64,000 nucleotides of DNA, from the NCBI GenBank assembly GCA_964568735.1, contig CAZMRF010000021.1, positions 1-64,000 of the forward strand. Reading direction: 5' to 3'. This DNA is from CAZMRF01 sp964568735 (lineage in GTDB: Bacteria; Acidobacteriota; Polarisedimenticolia; JACPZX01). This document shows, one piece after another, positions 9,948 through 17,479 of this stretch. The translations under genes and the position numbers were made by a program. The notes beneath the pieces are model-generated. The model ran no database searches and was not told the DNA's origin. It worked only from the letters and a program-made list of their open reading frames with translations. Each line of letters starts with the position of its first letter. Position 1 is the first letter of the stretch.

Positions 9948-11774
9948 TCATCCCGGGTAGCCGCACCAGCGACACCGGCGTTCCCCCTCGCCGCGCACCA
10001 GGGCGCCTCCGCAATCCGGGCACTCGTCCTCGGCAGCGGCGCTCCGCGCCGTGCCTCCCCCGGCGGCCAGCCCTGCGTTGAGCACCTGGCTCCCGCGGCA
10101 GCCGTCCCGGAAAACCGTGATCCCCTTGCAGCCCAGCTCCCATGCCAGGAGGAAGGTCTTCGCGATCTCCTCGCACGTCGCATGGGCCGGGAAGTTCACC
10201 GTCTTGGAGACGCCGTTGTCGCAGGCGCTCTGGAAGGCGGCCTGCATCCTGACGTGCCAGGCAGGCGCGATCTCGTGGGCGGTCACGAAGAGGCGCCTGA
10301 CGTCGTCAGGGATGCCTCCCACGCCCCGCAGGCTCCCGCGCGCCCGCACCTCTTCCATGAGCTCGGGCGAATCGAAGCCGCGCCGCTCCGCCGTCTGGAG
10401 GAAGAGAGGGTGGACGTCGGCCAGCTCTCCTCCATCGAGGACGTGCCGGCGCAGCAGAGCGACAGCGAAGAGCGGCTCGATGCCGCTGCTCGCGCCGGCG
10501 ATGATGCTGATCGTGCCCGTCGGCGCCACCGTGGTCGTGGTCGCGTTGCGAAGCCTGAGCCCTCCGGGCCTGTCGTAGGCGCTGCCGGGCCAGGCCGGAA
10601 AGGGGCCCCTTCCGGAGGCCAGCTCCGAGCTCGCTTTCTTCGTCTCGAGATTCACGAAGGCCATGACCCGTTCCCCGAGGGAGATGGCCTCCTCGCTGTC
10701 GTAGGGGATCCCGAGGCGGATCAGCATGTCGGCCCAGCCCATCACGCCCACTCCGATCCGCCGGCAGAGCCGGGTCACCTCGCCGATTTCCGGAACGGGG
10801 TACTGGCTGGCGTCGACGACGTTGTCGAGGAAATGCACGGCCGTGCGGCAGACCGCGGCCAGCCGCTCCCACTCGACCTGCCCCTCGCCGACGAGGAGCC
10901 CCAGGTTGATCGACCCCAGCGTGCAGGACTCGTTGGGCATGAGCGGCTGCTCGCCGCAGGGATTCGTCGCCTCGATCTCCGCCACATGGCGCGTCGGGTT
11001 GGCCTCGCTGATCCGATCGATGAAGACGAGGCCGGGGTCGCCGCATTCCCATGCGGTGCGGACGATCTCATCGAAGACCTCGCGCGCGGGCAGGGTGGCC
11101 ACGCTCCTGCCGGTGGCGGGATGGATCAGCTCGTAGGTGCCGCCCCCGTGCACGGCTTCCATGAACCGGGTGGTCGCGGCCACCGAGAGGTTGAAGTTGG
11201 TGATTTCTCCGGGGGCCGTCTTGCAGCGCACGAACTCGAGGATGTCCGGATGGTCGACCCTCAGAATCCCCATGTTCGCCCCGCGGCGGGCGCCGCCCTG
11301 CTTGACCGCTTCCGTGGCGGCGTTGAAGACGCGCATGAAAGAGACGGGCCCCGACGCGATGCCGCGGGTCGAGCGGACCGGGCTGTTGCGCGGGCGAAGG
11401 CGCGAGAACGAGAAGCCCGTGCCGCCGCCGGTCTTGTGGATGACTGCCGTATGCTTGAGGGTTTCGAAGATGCCCTCCATCGAATCCTCGACGGGGAGCA
11501 CGAAGCAGGCGGAGAGCTGTTGGGCCGGCTTGCCGGCGTTCATCAGGGTGGGTGAATTGGGAAGGAAGAGGCCCGCCGTGAGGACCCCCAGGAACTCCTC
11601 TTCAGCAGCCGCGGGGTCGCTGCGGCCCTGGAAGGGAAGCCGCGCGTCGGGGGCTGCCACCGCCCTCGCGACTCGACGAAAGAGATCTTCCGGCTTTTCG
11701 GAGACTCCTCCGCTCTCGTCGCGGAGGAGATAGCGGGCCTGGAGGACGCGCAACGCGTTGTCGGTGGCGATCAT
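9948..11774 (-). CDS. nrdJ: Adenosylcobalamin-dependent (class II) ribonucleotide reductase
   Basis: Reduces ribonucleotides to deoxyribonucleotides using a B12-generated thiyl radical, independent of oxygen. The 608-aa protein has the first redox Cys in SACFVLPVEDSMEGIF, the substrate loop HKTGGGTGFSFSRLRP, the radical Cys/Glu motif NPCGEQPLMPNESC, PTGTISIIAGASSGIEPLF, and a C-terminal CPDC...CRWC zinc-ribbon-like tail that usually relays reduction. Length fits the compact NrdJ type; no N-terminal ATP-cone was seen, so dATP feedback through a cone is unlikely. The upstream region carries NrdR-like and DnaA-like sites (see separate entries). It is the only RNR gene in the window. Confidence 0.96.
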   Translation of the reverse strand: MIATDNALRVLQARYLLRDESGGVSEKPEDLFRRVARAVAAPDARLPFQGRSDPAAAEEEFLGVLTAGLFLPNSPTLMNAGKPAQQLSACFVLPVEDSMEGIFETLKHTAVIHKTGGGTGFSFSRLRPRNSPVRSTRGIASGPVSFMRVFNAATEAVKQGGARRGANMGILRVDHPDILEFVRCKTAPGEITNFNLSVAATTRFMEAVHGGGTYELIHPATGRSVATLPAREVFDEIVRTAWECGDPGLVFIDRISEANPTRHVAEIEATNPCGEQPLMPNESCTLGSINLGLLVGEGQVEWERLAAVCRTAVHFLDNVVDASQYPVPEIGEVTRLCRRIGVGVMGWADMLIRLGIPYDSEEAISLGERVMAFVNLETKKASSELASGRGPFPAWPGSAYDRPGGLRLRNATTTTVAPTGTISIIAGASSGIEPLFAVALLRRHVLDGGELADVHPLFLQTAERRGFDSPELMEEVRARGSLRGVGGIPDDVRRLFVTAHEIAPAWHVRMQAAFQSACDNGVSKTVNFPAHATCEEIAKTFLLAWELGCKGITVFRDGCRGSQVLNAGLAAGGGTARSAAAEDECPDCGGALVRGEGERRCRWCGYPG

Positions 11775-11799
11775 GAGGCCATCCGTAACACTCGGCGGG

Positions 11800-11829
11800 A
11801 CGGTACTTGAAGCCTGTGGATAATGTCAA
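11800..11829 (-). promoter_or_regulatory. Candidate sigma-70 promoter of nrdJ
   Basis: On the minus strand a perfect -35 TTGACA (11824-11829) is followed after 18 nt by TACCGT (11800-11805, 3/6 match to TATAAT). The start of transcription would be near 11793, about 19 nt ahead of the nrdJ ATG. The spacer contains the best DnaA-box match, so DnaA binding here would occlude RNA polymerase. Confidence 0.5.
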
Positions 11830-11924
11830 GGGACGGATGACCTCAAACCTCAACATGTTGTGAGGTGCCTGTTGAAAACCCACTGAATATTGCGGTGGAA
11901 GACCTGTTGAAAAGCTGTGGAAAT
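11815..11924 (-). promoter_or_regulatory. Cluster of DnaA-box-like 9-mers upstream of nrdJ
   Basis: A perfect strong DnaA box, TTATCCACA on the minus strand, lies at 11815-11823. Three related 9-mers in the same orientation follow: TTTTCAACA at 11870-11878 and again at 11905-11913 (inside a repeated CCTGTTGAAAA, 35 bp apart), and ATTTCCACA at 11916-11924. DnaA control of ribonucleotide reductase genes is established in E. coli nrdAB. That it applies here is inference; only the first box is a consensus match. Confidence 0.5.
11848..11895. promoter_or_regulatory. Pair of NrdR-box-like palindromes upstream of nrdJ
   Basis: Two 16-mers, CCTCAACATGTTGTGA (11848-11863) and CCACTGAATATTGCGG (11880-11895), match the NrdR consensus ACACAATATATTGTGT at 11 and 10 positions. 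They begin 32 bp apart, close to three helical turns, which is the paired spacing known for NrdR sites. They lie 19-66 bp upstream of the candidate -35. NrdR is the ATP/dATP-sensing repressor of RNR genes in most bacteria; no nrdR gene is in the window. Confidence 0.6.
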
Positions 11925-11984
11925 CGCGCGCGCAGAATGTGTGAAGGGGGGTGATTGCCGAGGTCTGCCGCCCTCCGGCAGGGC

Positions 11985-12064
11985 CAGGATCCAAGCCGAG
12001 GTTCTCGGGGGGGCAATCCGGAAAGGCAGGATCAAGTCCGCGGTTCTCGGTGGAGGCAATCCGG
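11985..12064. repeat. Imperfect tandem repeat, two units of 37-38 bp
   Basis: Unit 1 (11985-12021) and unit 2 (12027-12064) both run from CAGGATC to GGCAATCCGG with a central GGTTCTCGG, differing at a handful of positions. They lie between the ABC exporter stop and the nrdJ control region. A short hairpin CTGCCG/CGGCAG sits just before at 11965-11981. Function unknown; a protein-binding or mobile short repeat are both possible. Confidence 0.6.
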
Positions 12065-12103
12065 GGGGCGACCGGCGCGCGTCCTCGAGGAGGAGGCTGC
12101 CCC

Positions 12104-13915
12104 TCAGGCCTCCCTCCCGGCCTGCCGGGTCTGGAGCCGGTGGAAGGCGGCATAGGCCCCGTCGAGGGAGAGCAGGGCCTCGTGGGATCCCTGCTCGGAG
12201 ATCCTGCCGTTTTCGAGCACGACGATCCGGTCACAATCCCTGATGGTCGAGAGCCGGTGCGCGATGATCAGGGAGCTCCTCCCCCGCGTGAGCTTCCAGA
12301 AGGCCTCCTGGACCTTGCTCTCGGTCATCGAATCGACGGAGGCCGTGGCCTCGTCGAGCACGAGAACGGGAGGATCGAAGGCCAGGATGCGCGCGAAGCA
12401 GATGAGCTGCCTCTGTCCGCCCGACAGATTGCTGCCCGCCTCCCGGACCTCCGCGTCGTAGCCTCCGGGGAGCCGCGTGATGAAGCCGTCCGCCTCGACG
12501 GCGTGCGCCGCCTCCTCGACCCGCTGCCGGGAGATCCGCGGATCGCCGAGCGAGATGTTCTCGGCGATGGTGCCCGCGAAGAGGAATGGTTCTTGAAGCA
12601 CGACCCCAATCCTCCTCCGCAGCTCCCGGAGCGGCAGCTCGCCGATGTCGAGGCCGTCGAGAGTGATCCGGCCTGCGCGCGCGGGGTAGAGGCGCAGCAG
12701 GAGGCGGGCGAGCGTGGTCTTGCCCGCCCCTGTCGAGCCGACGATCGCCACCTTCTCCCCCGGCCGCAGGGCGAAGCTGAGATCATTCAAAACGTCGCCG
12801 TTCTCGCCGTACCCGAACCGCACTCCGCTGAACTCGATGGCGCCCGCTGATGAGGCCGCTGGGAGGCGGCTGCCCCTGTCCTCCTCTCCGGGCTCATCGA
12901 GAAGCGCGAAGATCCTCTCGGAGGAGACCAGCGCCGACTGCATCACCGAGTAATAGCCGCCGAGCTCGCGTATCGGCCCGAAGAACTTCTGGACGTACTC
13001 GATGAAGGCCACCAGCGTCCCGAAGGTGATCGCTTCGTTGAGGACGCGCACCCCCCCGTACCAGAGGATGGCGGCGACCGTCAGGGAGCCCATCAGCTCG
13101 ATGGCGGCGGAGAAAACCGAATCCCAGACGACCGAGCTCACCTCGGCGTCACGGTGTTGGGCGTTCACCTCCCGGAACTCCTCGTCGTTGGCCCGCTCGC
13201 GCTGGAAGAGGTGGATCACGGCCATCCCGGTGATCTGCTCCTGGAGGAAGGCGTTCATGCGGGCCACCCTCTCCCGCACGGCGCGGAAGGTGTCCCGTAT
13301 GCGGACCCTGAAGAGCAGGGCGAGCCCCGCGAGCGCCGGCAGGGCCAGGAGCGTCAGGCCGGCGAGCGCGGGATCGAGCCACAGGAGTATCGCCACGATC
13401 CCGAAGAGCTTGAGGGAGTCTCCCAGGAGAGTGACGATCCCGGAGGAGAAGACCTCGGCGAGGTTCTCCACGTCGCCCGTCAGGCGCGTGACGAGCCGCC
13501 CGATCGGAGTGCGATCGAAGAAGGCGGCCGGCAGCCGCTGGAGCTGCCGGTAGAGCGCATTGCGGATCGCGAGCACCACTCGCTGTCCGGCCACCTCCAT
13601 GCTGTAGATCTGCCCGAACCTCAGCGTGAATTCAGCCAGCGCGGTCAGGGCGTACAGGAGGGCCAGCGGGAGCAGGCCGGAGGGGTCGCCCGAGGCGAGA
13701 GGCCCATCGATGACGAGCTTCAGGATGTAGGGCTGCGCGAGTTGGGCCGCCGAAACGAAGACGAGCAGCACGAGCGTCAGCACGAGGACCCGGGCCTGCG
13801 GCTTCACGAAGGGAACGAGGCGTCGCAGGACGCGCGCATCGCGGATCCGCCTGGAGCGGTCGGCTCCCGTGGCGCCGTCGGCCGCCCCCGCGGGCCCGTG
13901 TGCCGGCATTGTCAC
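12104..13915 (-). CDS. ABC exporter half-transporter, catalytically intact subunit
   Basis: 603-aa fused membrane-ATPase protein of the ABCB/MsbA-like type IV exporter class. Six membrane helices lie in about residues 35-310 and the nucleotide-binding domain in about 355-595. Walker A is GSTGAGKTTLAR, the signature LSGGQRQLICFARIL, Walker B VLVLDEATASVDS with the catalytic glutamate, and H-loop IAHRLST. It overlaps its partner gene by 4 bp (13912-13915). The partner has a degenerate Walker B, so the pair fits an asymmetric heterodimeric exporter of the TM287/288 or BmrCD kind. Substrate cannot be read from sequence. Confidence 0.93.
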   Translation of the reverse strand: MTMPAHGPAGAADGATGADRSRRIRDARVLRRLVPFVKPQARVLVLTLVLLVFVSAAQLAQPYILKLVIDGPLASGDPSGLLPLALLYALTALAEFTLRFGQIYSMEVAGQRVVLAIRNALYRQLQRLPAAFFDRTPIGRLVTRLTGDVENLAEVFSSGIVTLLGDSLKLFGIVAILLWLDPALAGLTLLALPALAGLALLFRVRIRDTFRAVRERVARMNAFLQEQITGMAVIHLFQRERANDEEFREVNAQHRDAEVSSVVWDSVFSAAIELMGSLTVAAILWYGGVRVLNEAITFGTLVAFIEYVQKFFGPIRELGGYYSVMQSALVSSERIFALLDEPGEEDRGSRLPAASSAGAIEFSGVRFGYGENGDVLNDLSFALRPGEKVAIVGSTGAGKTTLARLLLRLYPARAGRITLDGLDIGELPLRELRRRIGVVLQEPFLFAGTIAENISLGDPRISRQRVEEAAHAVEADGFITRLPGGYDAEVREAGSNLSGGQRQLICFARILAFDPPVLVLDEATASVDSMTESKVQEAFWKLTRGRSSLIIAHRLSTIRDCDRIVVLENGRISEQGSHEALLSLDGAYAAFHRLQTRQAGREA

Positions 13916-15720
13916 AGGCTGGAAACCCTCGCGCGCAGGCTCTGCTGCCTCGCGATGGACGCGTAGAGGCCCTCGCGCGCCACGAGCTCTGCATGGGTGC
14001 CGCTGTCGACGAGCCGGCCGTCGTCGAGGACGAGGATCCGATCGGTCCAGGCGAGAGCGGCGACGCGGTTGGAGATGAGGAGAACCGTCCGGTCCCTGGC
14101 GATCTTCCTGAGCTCGTGGAGCATCTGCTCCTCCACGGCCGCATCGACGCTCGAAAGGGGATCGTCGAGGATGAGAATCGACGGCTCGGTGATGAGCGCC
14201 CGGGCCAGTGTCGCGCGCTGCCTCTGGCCCCCCGAGAGGGTGAAGCCCTTCTCGCCGACCACGGAGTCGATGCCGCGGGGCAGCGAGGGCAGGTCGAGCG
14301 AGAGTCGCGAGGCCTCGACGGCGGCCAGGATCTCTTCTTCGGCGAAGCCCCTGGGCGCATAGGCCACGTTGCGACGGATGCTCCTGGAGAAGAGGAATGG
14401 CTCCTGGGGCACGACCGCGATGTGCCGCCTGAGCCGGGCGAGCGGGATGTCGGTCACGTCCTCGCCGTCGATGAAGATCGTCCCGCGGGGCGGTGTGAGA
14501 GTCCGCGGGAGAAGGCTGACGAGCGTCGTTTTCCCGGAGGCGACCGTGCCCAGGATGCCAATCGTCTCGCCCGCCCGGATGCGCGCGCTGATTCCGGAGA
14601 GGTGGCGCACGCCGTCCGGAGCGCCGGGGTGCGCGTAGGTGAGATCCCGGATCTCGATCCGCCCCTCGAAGGGGCGCTCGGCTTCGCGGGCGGCCTCCGG
14701 CGTCGCGGCCTCGCGCGCCTCGGGGGGCTCCGCCAGGACCTCTCCGATCCGCCGCATCGCGGCGAGCCCTCGCTGGAAGGTATTGAGGATCCAGCCGAGG
14801 GCAAAGGTGGGCCAGAGCAGGTAGGCGAGGTAGGCGTTGAAGGCGACGAAATCACCCAGCGTCATCTCCCCGCCGATGATCCTGGCGCCGCCCGCGACGA
14901 TGACCACGATCGTCCCCGTGTGGGACATCGCGCCCATGAGCGGGATCATCGCGCCCCGGGTCCGGGAGAGCGCGAGGTTCGCTTTCAGGTACTCCTGCCC
15001 GATGCCTTCGAAGGCCCTCGCCTCCTGTTCCTCCCTCACGTAGGTCTTGATGAGGGACATCCCCGAGATGTTCTCCTGCGCCTTGTTGGTGAGGGTGGCC
15101 AGCCCCTCCTGCGCCTCCAGGACCCGTGAGTAGACGCGCCGGCTCATCCGGTTCACGGCGAGCGCGAAGAGGGGATAGACCGACAGGGCGTAGAGCGTGA
15201 GGCGAGGGGACATCGAAGCCATCAGGATCACGGAGCCCACGTAGGTCATGCTCGTGTTCGCCAGGTTCATCAGGCCGGGTCCGAAGAAAGAGCGAACGAG
15301 CGTCACGTCGTTGATGGCCCGCGAGACGACGTCGCCCGTGGATCGGCTCCGGAAGAACGAGAGGGGCAGCCTCTGGAGGTGGGCGAAGAGGATGTTCCTG
15401 ATCTCGAAGGTGACGAGGCGGGACATGCCGAGGATCGCCAGCCTCGATCCCGTCCTCACGAAAGACTGCCCGATCGCGAGCGCCGCGATGGCCGCCGCGT
15501 AGCGCGTCACGACTCCCAGCGGTGCTCCCGCCCCCATCGCATCGATGGTCTCCTTGAGGAGGCGGGGTATCCACAGGGCCATGGAGTTCGTCAGCGCGAG
15601 GAGGAGCACTCCGGCCGCGAGCCGGCCGCGGTAGCGCCAGAGGAAATGGCGGATGAGCCCGGCGGGCGTGCGCGGCGGGGCCGGCTCTCCGCCGGCCGGC
15701 GCTGGCTGCGAGGCCTTCAC
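13912..15720 (-). CDS. ABC exporter half-transporter, degenerate catalytic site
   Basis: 602-aa ABC exporter subunit with the same membrane plus ATPase layout as the downstream neighbour. Walker A is GTVASGKTTLVSL, the signature TLSGGQRQRATLARAL. Walker B is SILILDDPLSSVDA, where the catalytic glutamate is aspartate, and the H-loop region reads ISNRVAALA with no switch histidine. Both changes are typical of the non-hydrolysing site in heterodimeric exporters. Its 3' end overlaps the next exporter gene and its 5' end overlaps holB (15717-15720), so the three are translationally linked although functionally unrelated. Confidence 0.93.
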   Translation of the reverse strand: MKASQPAPAGGEPAPPRTPAGLIRHFLWRYRGRLAAGVLLLALTNSMALWIPRLLKETIDAMGAGAPLGVVTRYAAAIAALAIGQSFVRTGSRLAILGMSRLVTFEIRNILFAHLQRLPLSFFRSRSTGDVVSRAINDVTLVRSFFGPGLMNLANTSMTYVGSVILMASMSPRLTLYALSVYPLFALAVNRMSRRVYSRVLEAQEGLATLTNKAQENISGMSLIKTYVREEQEARAFEGIGQEYLKANLALSRTRGAMIPLMGAMSHTGTIVVIVAGGARIIGGEMTLGDFVAFNAYLAYLLWPTFALGWILNTFQRGLAAMRRIGEVLAEPPEAREAATPEAAREAERPFEGRIEIRDLTYAHPGAPDGVRHLSGISARIRAGETIGILGTVASGKTTLVSLLPRTLTPPRGTIFIDGEDVTDIPLARLRRHIAVVPQEPFLFSRSIRRNVAYAPRGFAEEEILAAVEASRLSLDLPSLPRGIDSVVGEKGFTLSGGQRQRATLARALITEPSILILDDPLSSVDAAVEEQMLHELRKIARDRTVLLISNRVAALAWTDRILVLDDGRLVDSGTHAELVAREGLYASIARQQSLRARVSSL

Positions 15721-16763
15721 CGTCCCTCCGGGACGGCAAGATCGAGGAGGAGCGCCTCGGCGAGGAGCTGGCGATTCACGTTCCAGCGCACGTCGGCCCG
15801 CGCGCGTCCGATCCTCCCGAGCGCGCCGAGGAGCGCTCCGCCCATCATGTTCGCGAGGGACTGGATGCGGTCAGCCACGTCGGGGTTCGCCAGCCGGACG
15901 TCCTTCGCTCCGGCCTGGAGGAGAAGGGCGTCGCGCAGCAGGGACTCGAGGATCTCGAGCGCTTCCTCCGCGTCGGCCGCCTCGCCCCTCGCTCCGAGCG
16001 CCTCGGCGTCCTTGATGATGTGCGCGCGGGGGAGAGGCCGTGCGAGCCGCTCGAGGATCTCGATCAGCACGCGCCGCTTCTCGCGGTAGCCCTCGAGATC
16101 GAATCGCAGGGCCCGTCCCGGCCTGCCGTCGGAGAGCGCGGCCACGATGCGGGCGTCGGCCGGGTCCATCCCGCCCCCCCTCGCAAGCAGCTCCTCGATG
16201 AGCGAGAGGGGAAGGGGGTGGAACGGGACGAGGCTGCAGCGGGAGCGCACCGTGGGCAGCAGCGCCGCGGGATCCGAGGCGATCAAGACGATGCACGCAC
16301 CGGGCGGCGGTTCTTCGAGGGTCTTGAGGATCGCGTTGGCGGCGGCCGCGGCCATCCTCTCGGCGGGATCCACGATGAAGACGCTCCGGCGTCCCTCGAA
16401 GGGGCGCCTCTGAGCCGCCTGCCGGAGCGCGCGGACCTCGTCGATCCGGATCTCGTTGCGGCCGGGGACGAGGAGGTGGACGTCGGGGTGGTGCGTGTAC
16501 TCGCGGGCATCCCCCTTGTGCTCGCCCTCCTCGACCGTGCCCCTCTCCACCCGCGCGATCCGCACGCAGGCGCCGCAGCTCCCGCAGCCCTCTCCCGGCG
16601 CCTCATCGCAGTTAAGGGCCTGCGCCAGGGAGAGCGCGGCGAAGCGGCGGCCGACCCCCTCGGGACCGTGGAAGATCAGCGATGCCCCGGCCCGTCCGGA
16701 GGCGATGGAGCGGCGAAGGAAGGAGATCGCCTTCTCGTGACCCGATATCTCGCGGAAGGCCAC
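15717..16763 (-). CDS. holB: DNA polymerase III delta' subunit
   Basis: Delta' is the fixed part of the clamp loader that opens the beta clamp. The 348-aa protein has the AAA+ fold with a non-functional P-loop (GPEGVGRRF, no Lys-Thr), as expected for delta'. It has a zinc-binding CGSCGAC cluster, the KTLEEPPP segment and the VRSRC arginine-finger motif. An ~20-residue acidic insertion follows the zinc cluster. It lies 4 bp downstream of tmk, the usual tmk-holB pairing. Confidence 0.92.
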   Translation of the reverse strand: MAFREISGHEKAISFLRRSIASGRAGASLIFHGPEGVGRRFAALSLAQALNCDEAPGEGCGSCGACVRIARVERGTVEEGEHKGDAREYTHHPDVHLLVPGRNEIRIDEVRALRQAAQRRPFEGRRSVFIVDPAERMAAAAANAILKTLEEPPPGACIVLIASDPAALLPTVRSRCSLVPFHPLPLSLIEELLARGGGMDPADARIVAALSDGRPGRALRFDLEGYREKRRVLIEILERLARPLPRAHIIKDAEALGARGEAADAEEALEILESLLRDALLLQAGAKDVRLANPDVADRIQSLANMMGGALLGALGRIGRARADVRWNVNRQLLAEALLLDLAVPEGR

Positions 16764-16767
16764 GGCC

Positions 16768-17421
16768 TCAGGCGAGGCCGAGCCGGCGGGAAACGTGGCC
16801 GATGACCTGCTTCTTGACCTTCTCCGGCGCGAGCTCGGCGGAGACGACCCGGATGCGGCTCGTCTCCTCCCGGGCCAGCTCCAGGTAGCCCTCGCGGACC
16901 CGGCGGTGGAAGGCGATCTCCTCGTCGTCGAACCGCGTCGCCGAGCTGTCCCCGCTCGCGGCGTTCCGCGAGCGGGCGCGGGCCAGCCCCTGCTCGGGGT
17001 CGAGGTCGAGGAGGATCGTCAGGTCGGGCTTCACGTCCGCCGCGGCGAGGGAGTTCACGACGCGGATCACGTTCATGGGCAACCCCCGGCCATGGCCCTG
17101 GTAGGCCACGGTGGCGTCGGTGAAGCGATCACAGAGGACGACCTTGCCCTCGGCGACCGCGGGCTCGATCACCTGCTCGATGTGCTGGCTCCGGGCGGCG
17201 CCGTAGAGGAAGAGCTCCGTCAGCGGCACCATCTCCCGGCTCCTGGGATCGAGCAGCAGCGCGCGGATCCTCTCGCCGACCTCCGTGCCGCCGGGCTCGC
17301 GTGTCACGAGGTGCTGGACCCCGCGGCCGGAAAGATACTCGGAGAGGAGGCGGATCTGCGTGGTCTTGCCGGATCCTTCGATCCCTTCGAAGGTGATGAA
17401 CCCGCTGGCGGTCCTGGACAA
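16768..17421 (-). CDS. tmk: Thymidylate kinase (TTG start)
   Basis: Phosphorylates dTMP to dTDP for DNA synthesis. From a TTG at 17421 the protein is 217 aa, normal for Tmk. A GGGAG ribosome binding site stands 6-7 nt before the TTG, and the next residues lead straight into the P-loop FEGIEGSGKTTQ. The DRFTDATVAYQGHGRG segment and the DRY-like DRF are in place, and the LID region contains RSRNAASGD. An upstream ATG at 17571 would add 50 residues of low-complexity Arg/Ser sequence and is rejected. Adjacent holB is the usual neighbour, and nrdJ further down shares the dNTP-supply theme. Confidence 0.94.
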   Translation of the reverse strand: MSRTASGFITFEGIEGSGKTTQIRLLSEYLSGRGVQHLVTREPGGTEVGERIRALLLDPRSREMVPLTELFLYGAARSQHIEQVIEPAVAEGKVVLCDRFTDATVAYQGHGRGLPMNVIRVVNSLAAADVKPDLTILLDLDPEQGLARARSRNAASGDSSATRFDDEEIAFHRRVREGYLELAREETSRIRVVSAELAPEKVKKQVIGHVSRRLGLA

Positions 17422-17479
17422 GCAACTCTCCCAACGGCTGCGTGTCGATCGGATTAAGGTCGGATGGGCCGGGATGCTA

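Noticed and set aside
11775..12103. Cobalamin riboswitch upstream of nrdJ
   Set aside because: NrdJ is B12-dependent, so I looked, but no B12-box-like element is present, and the predicted leader is only about 19 nt.
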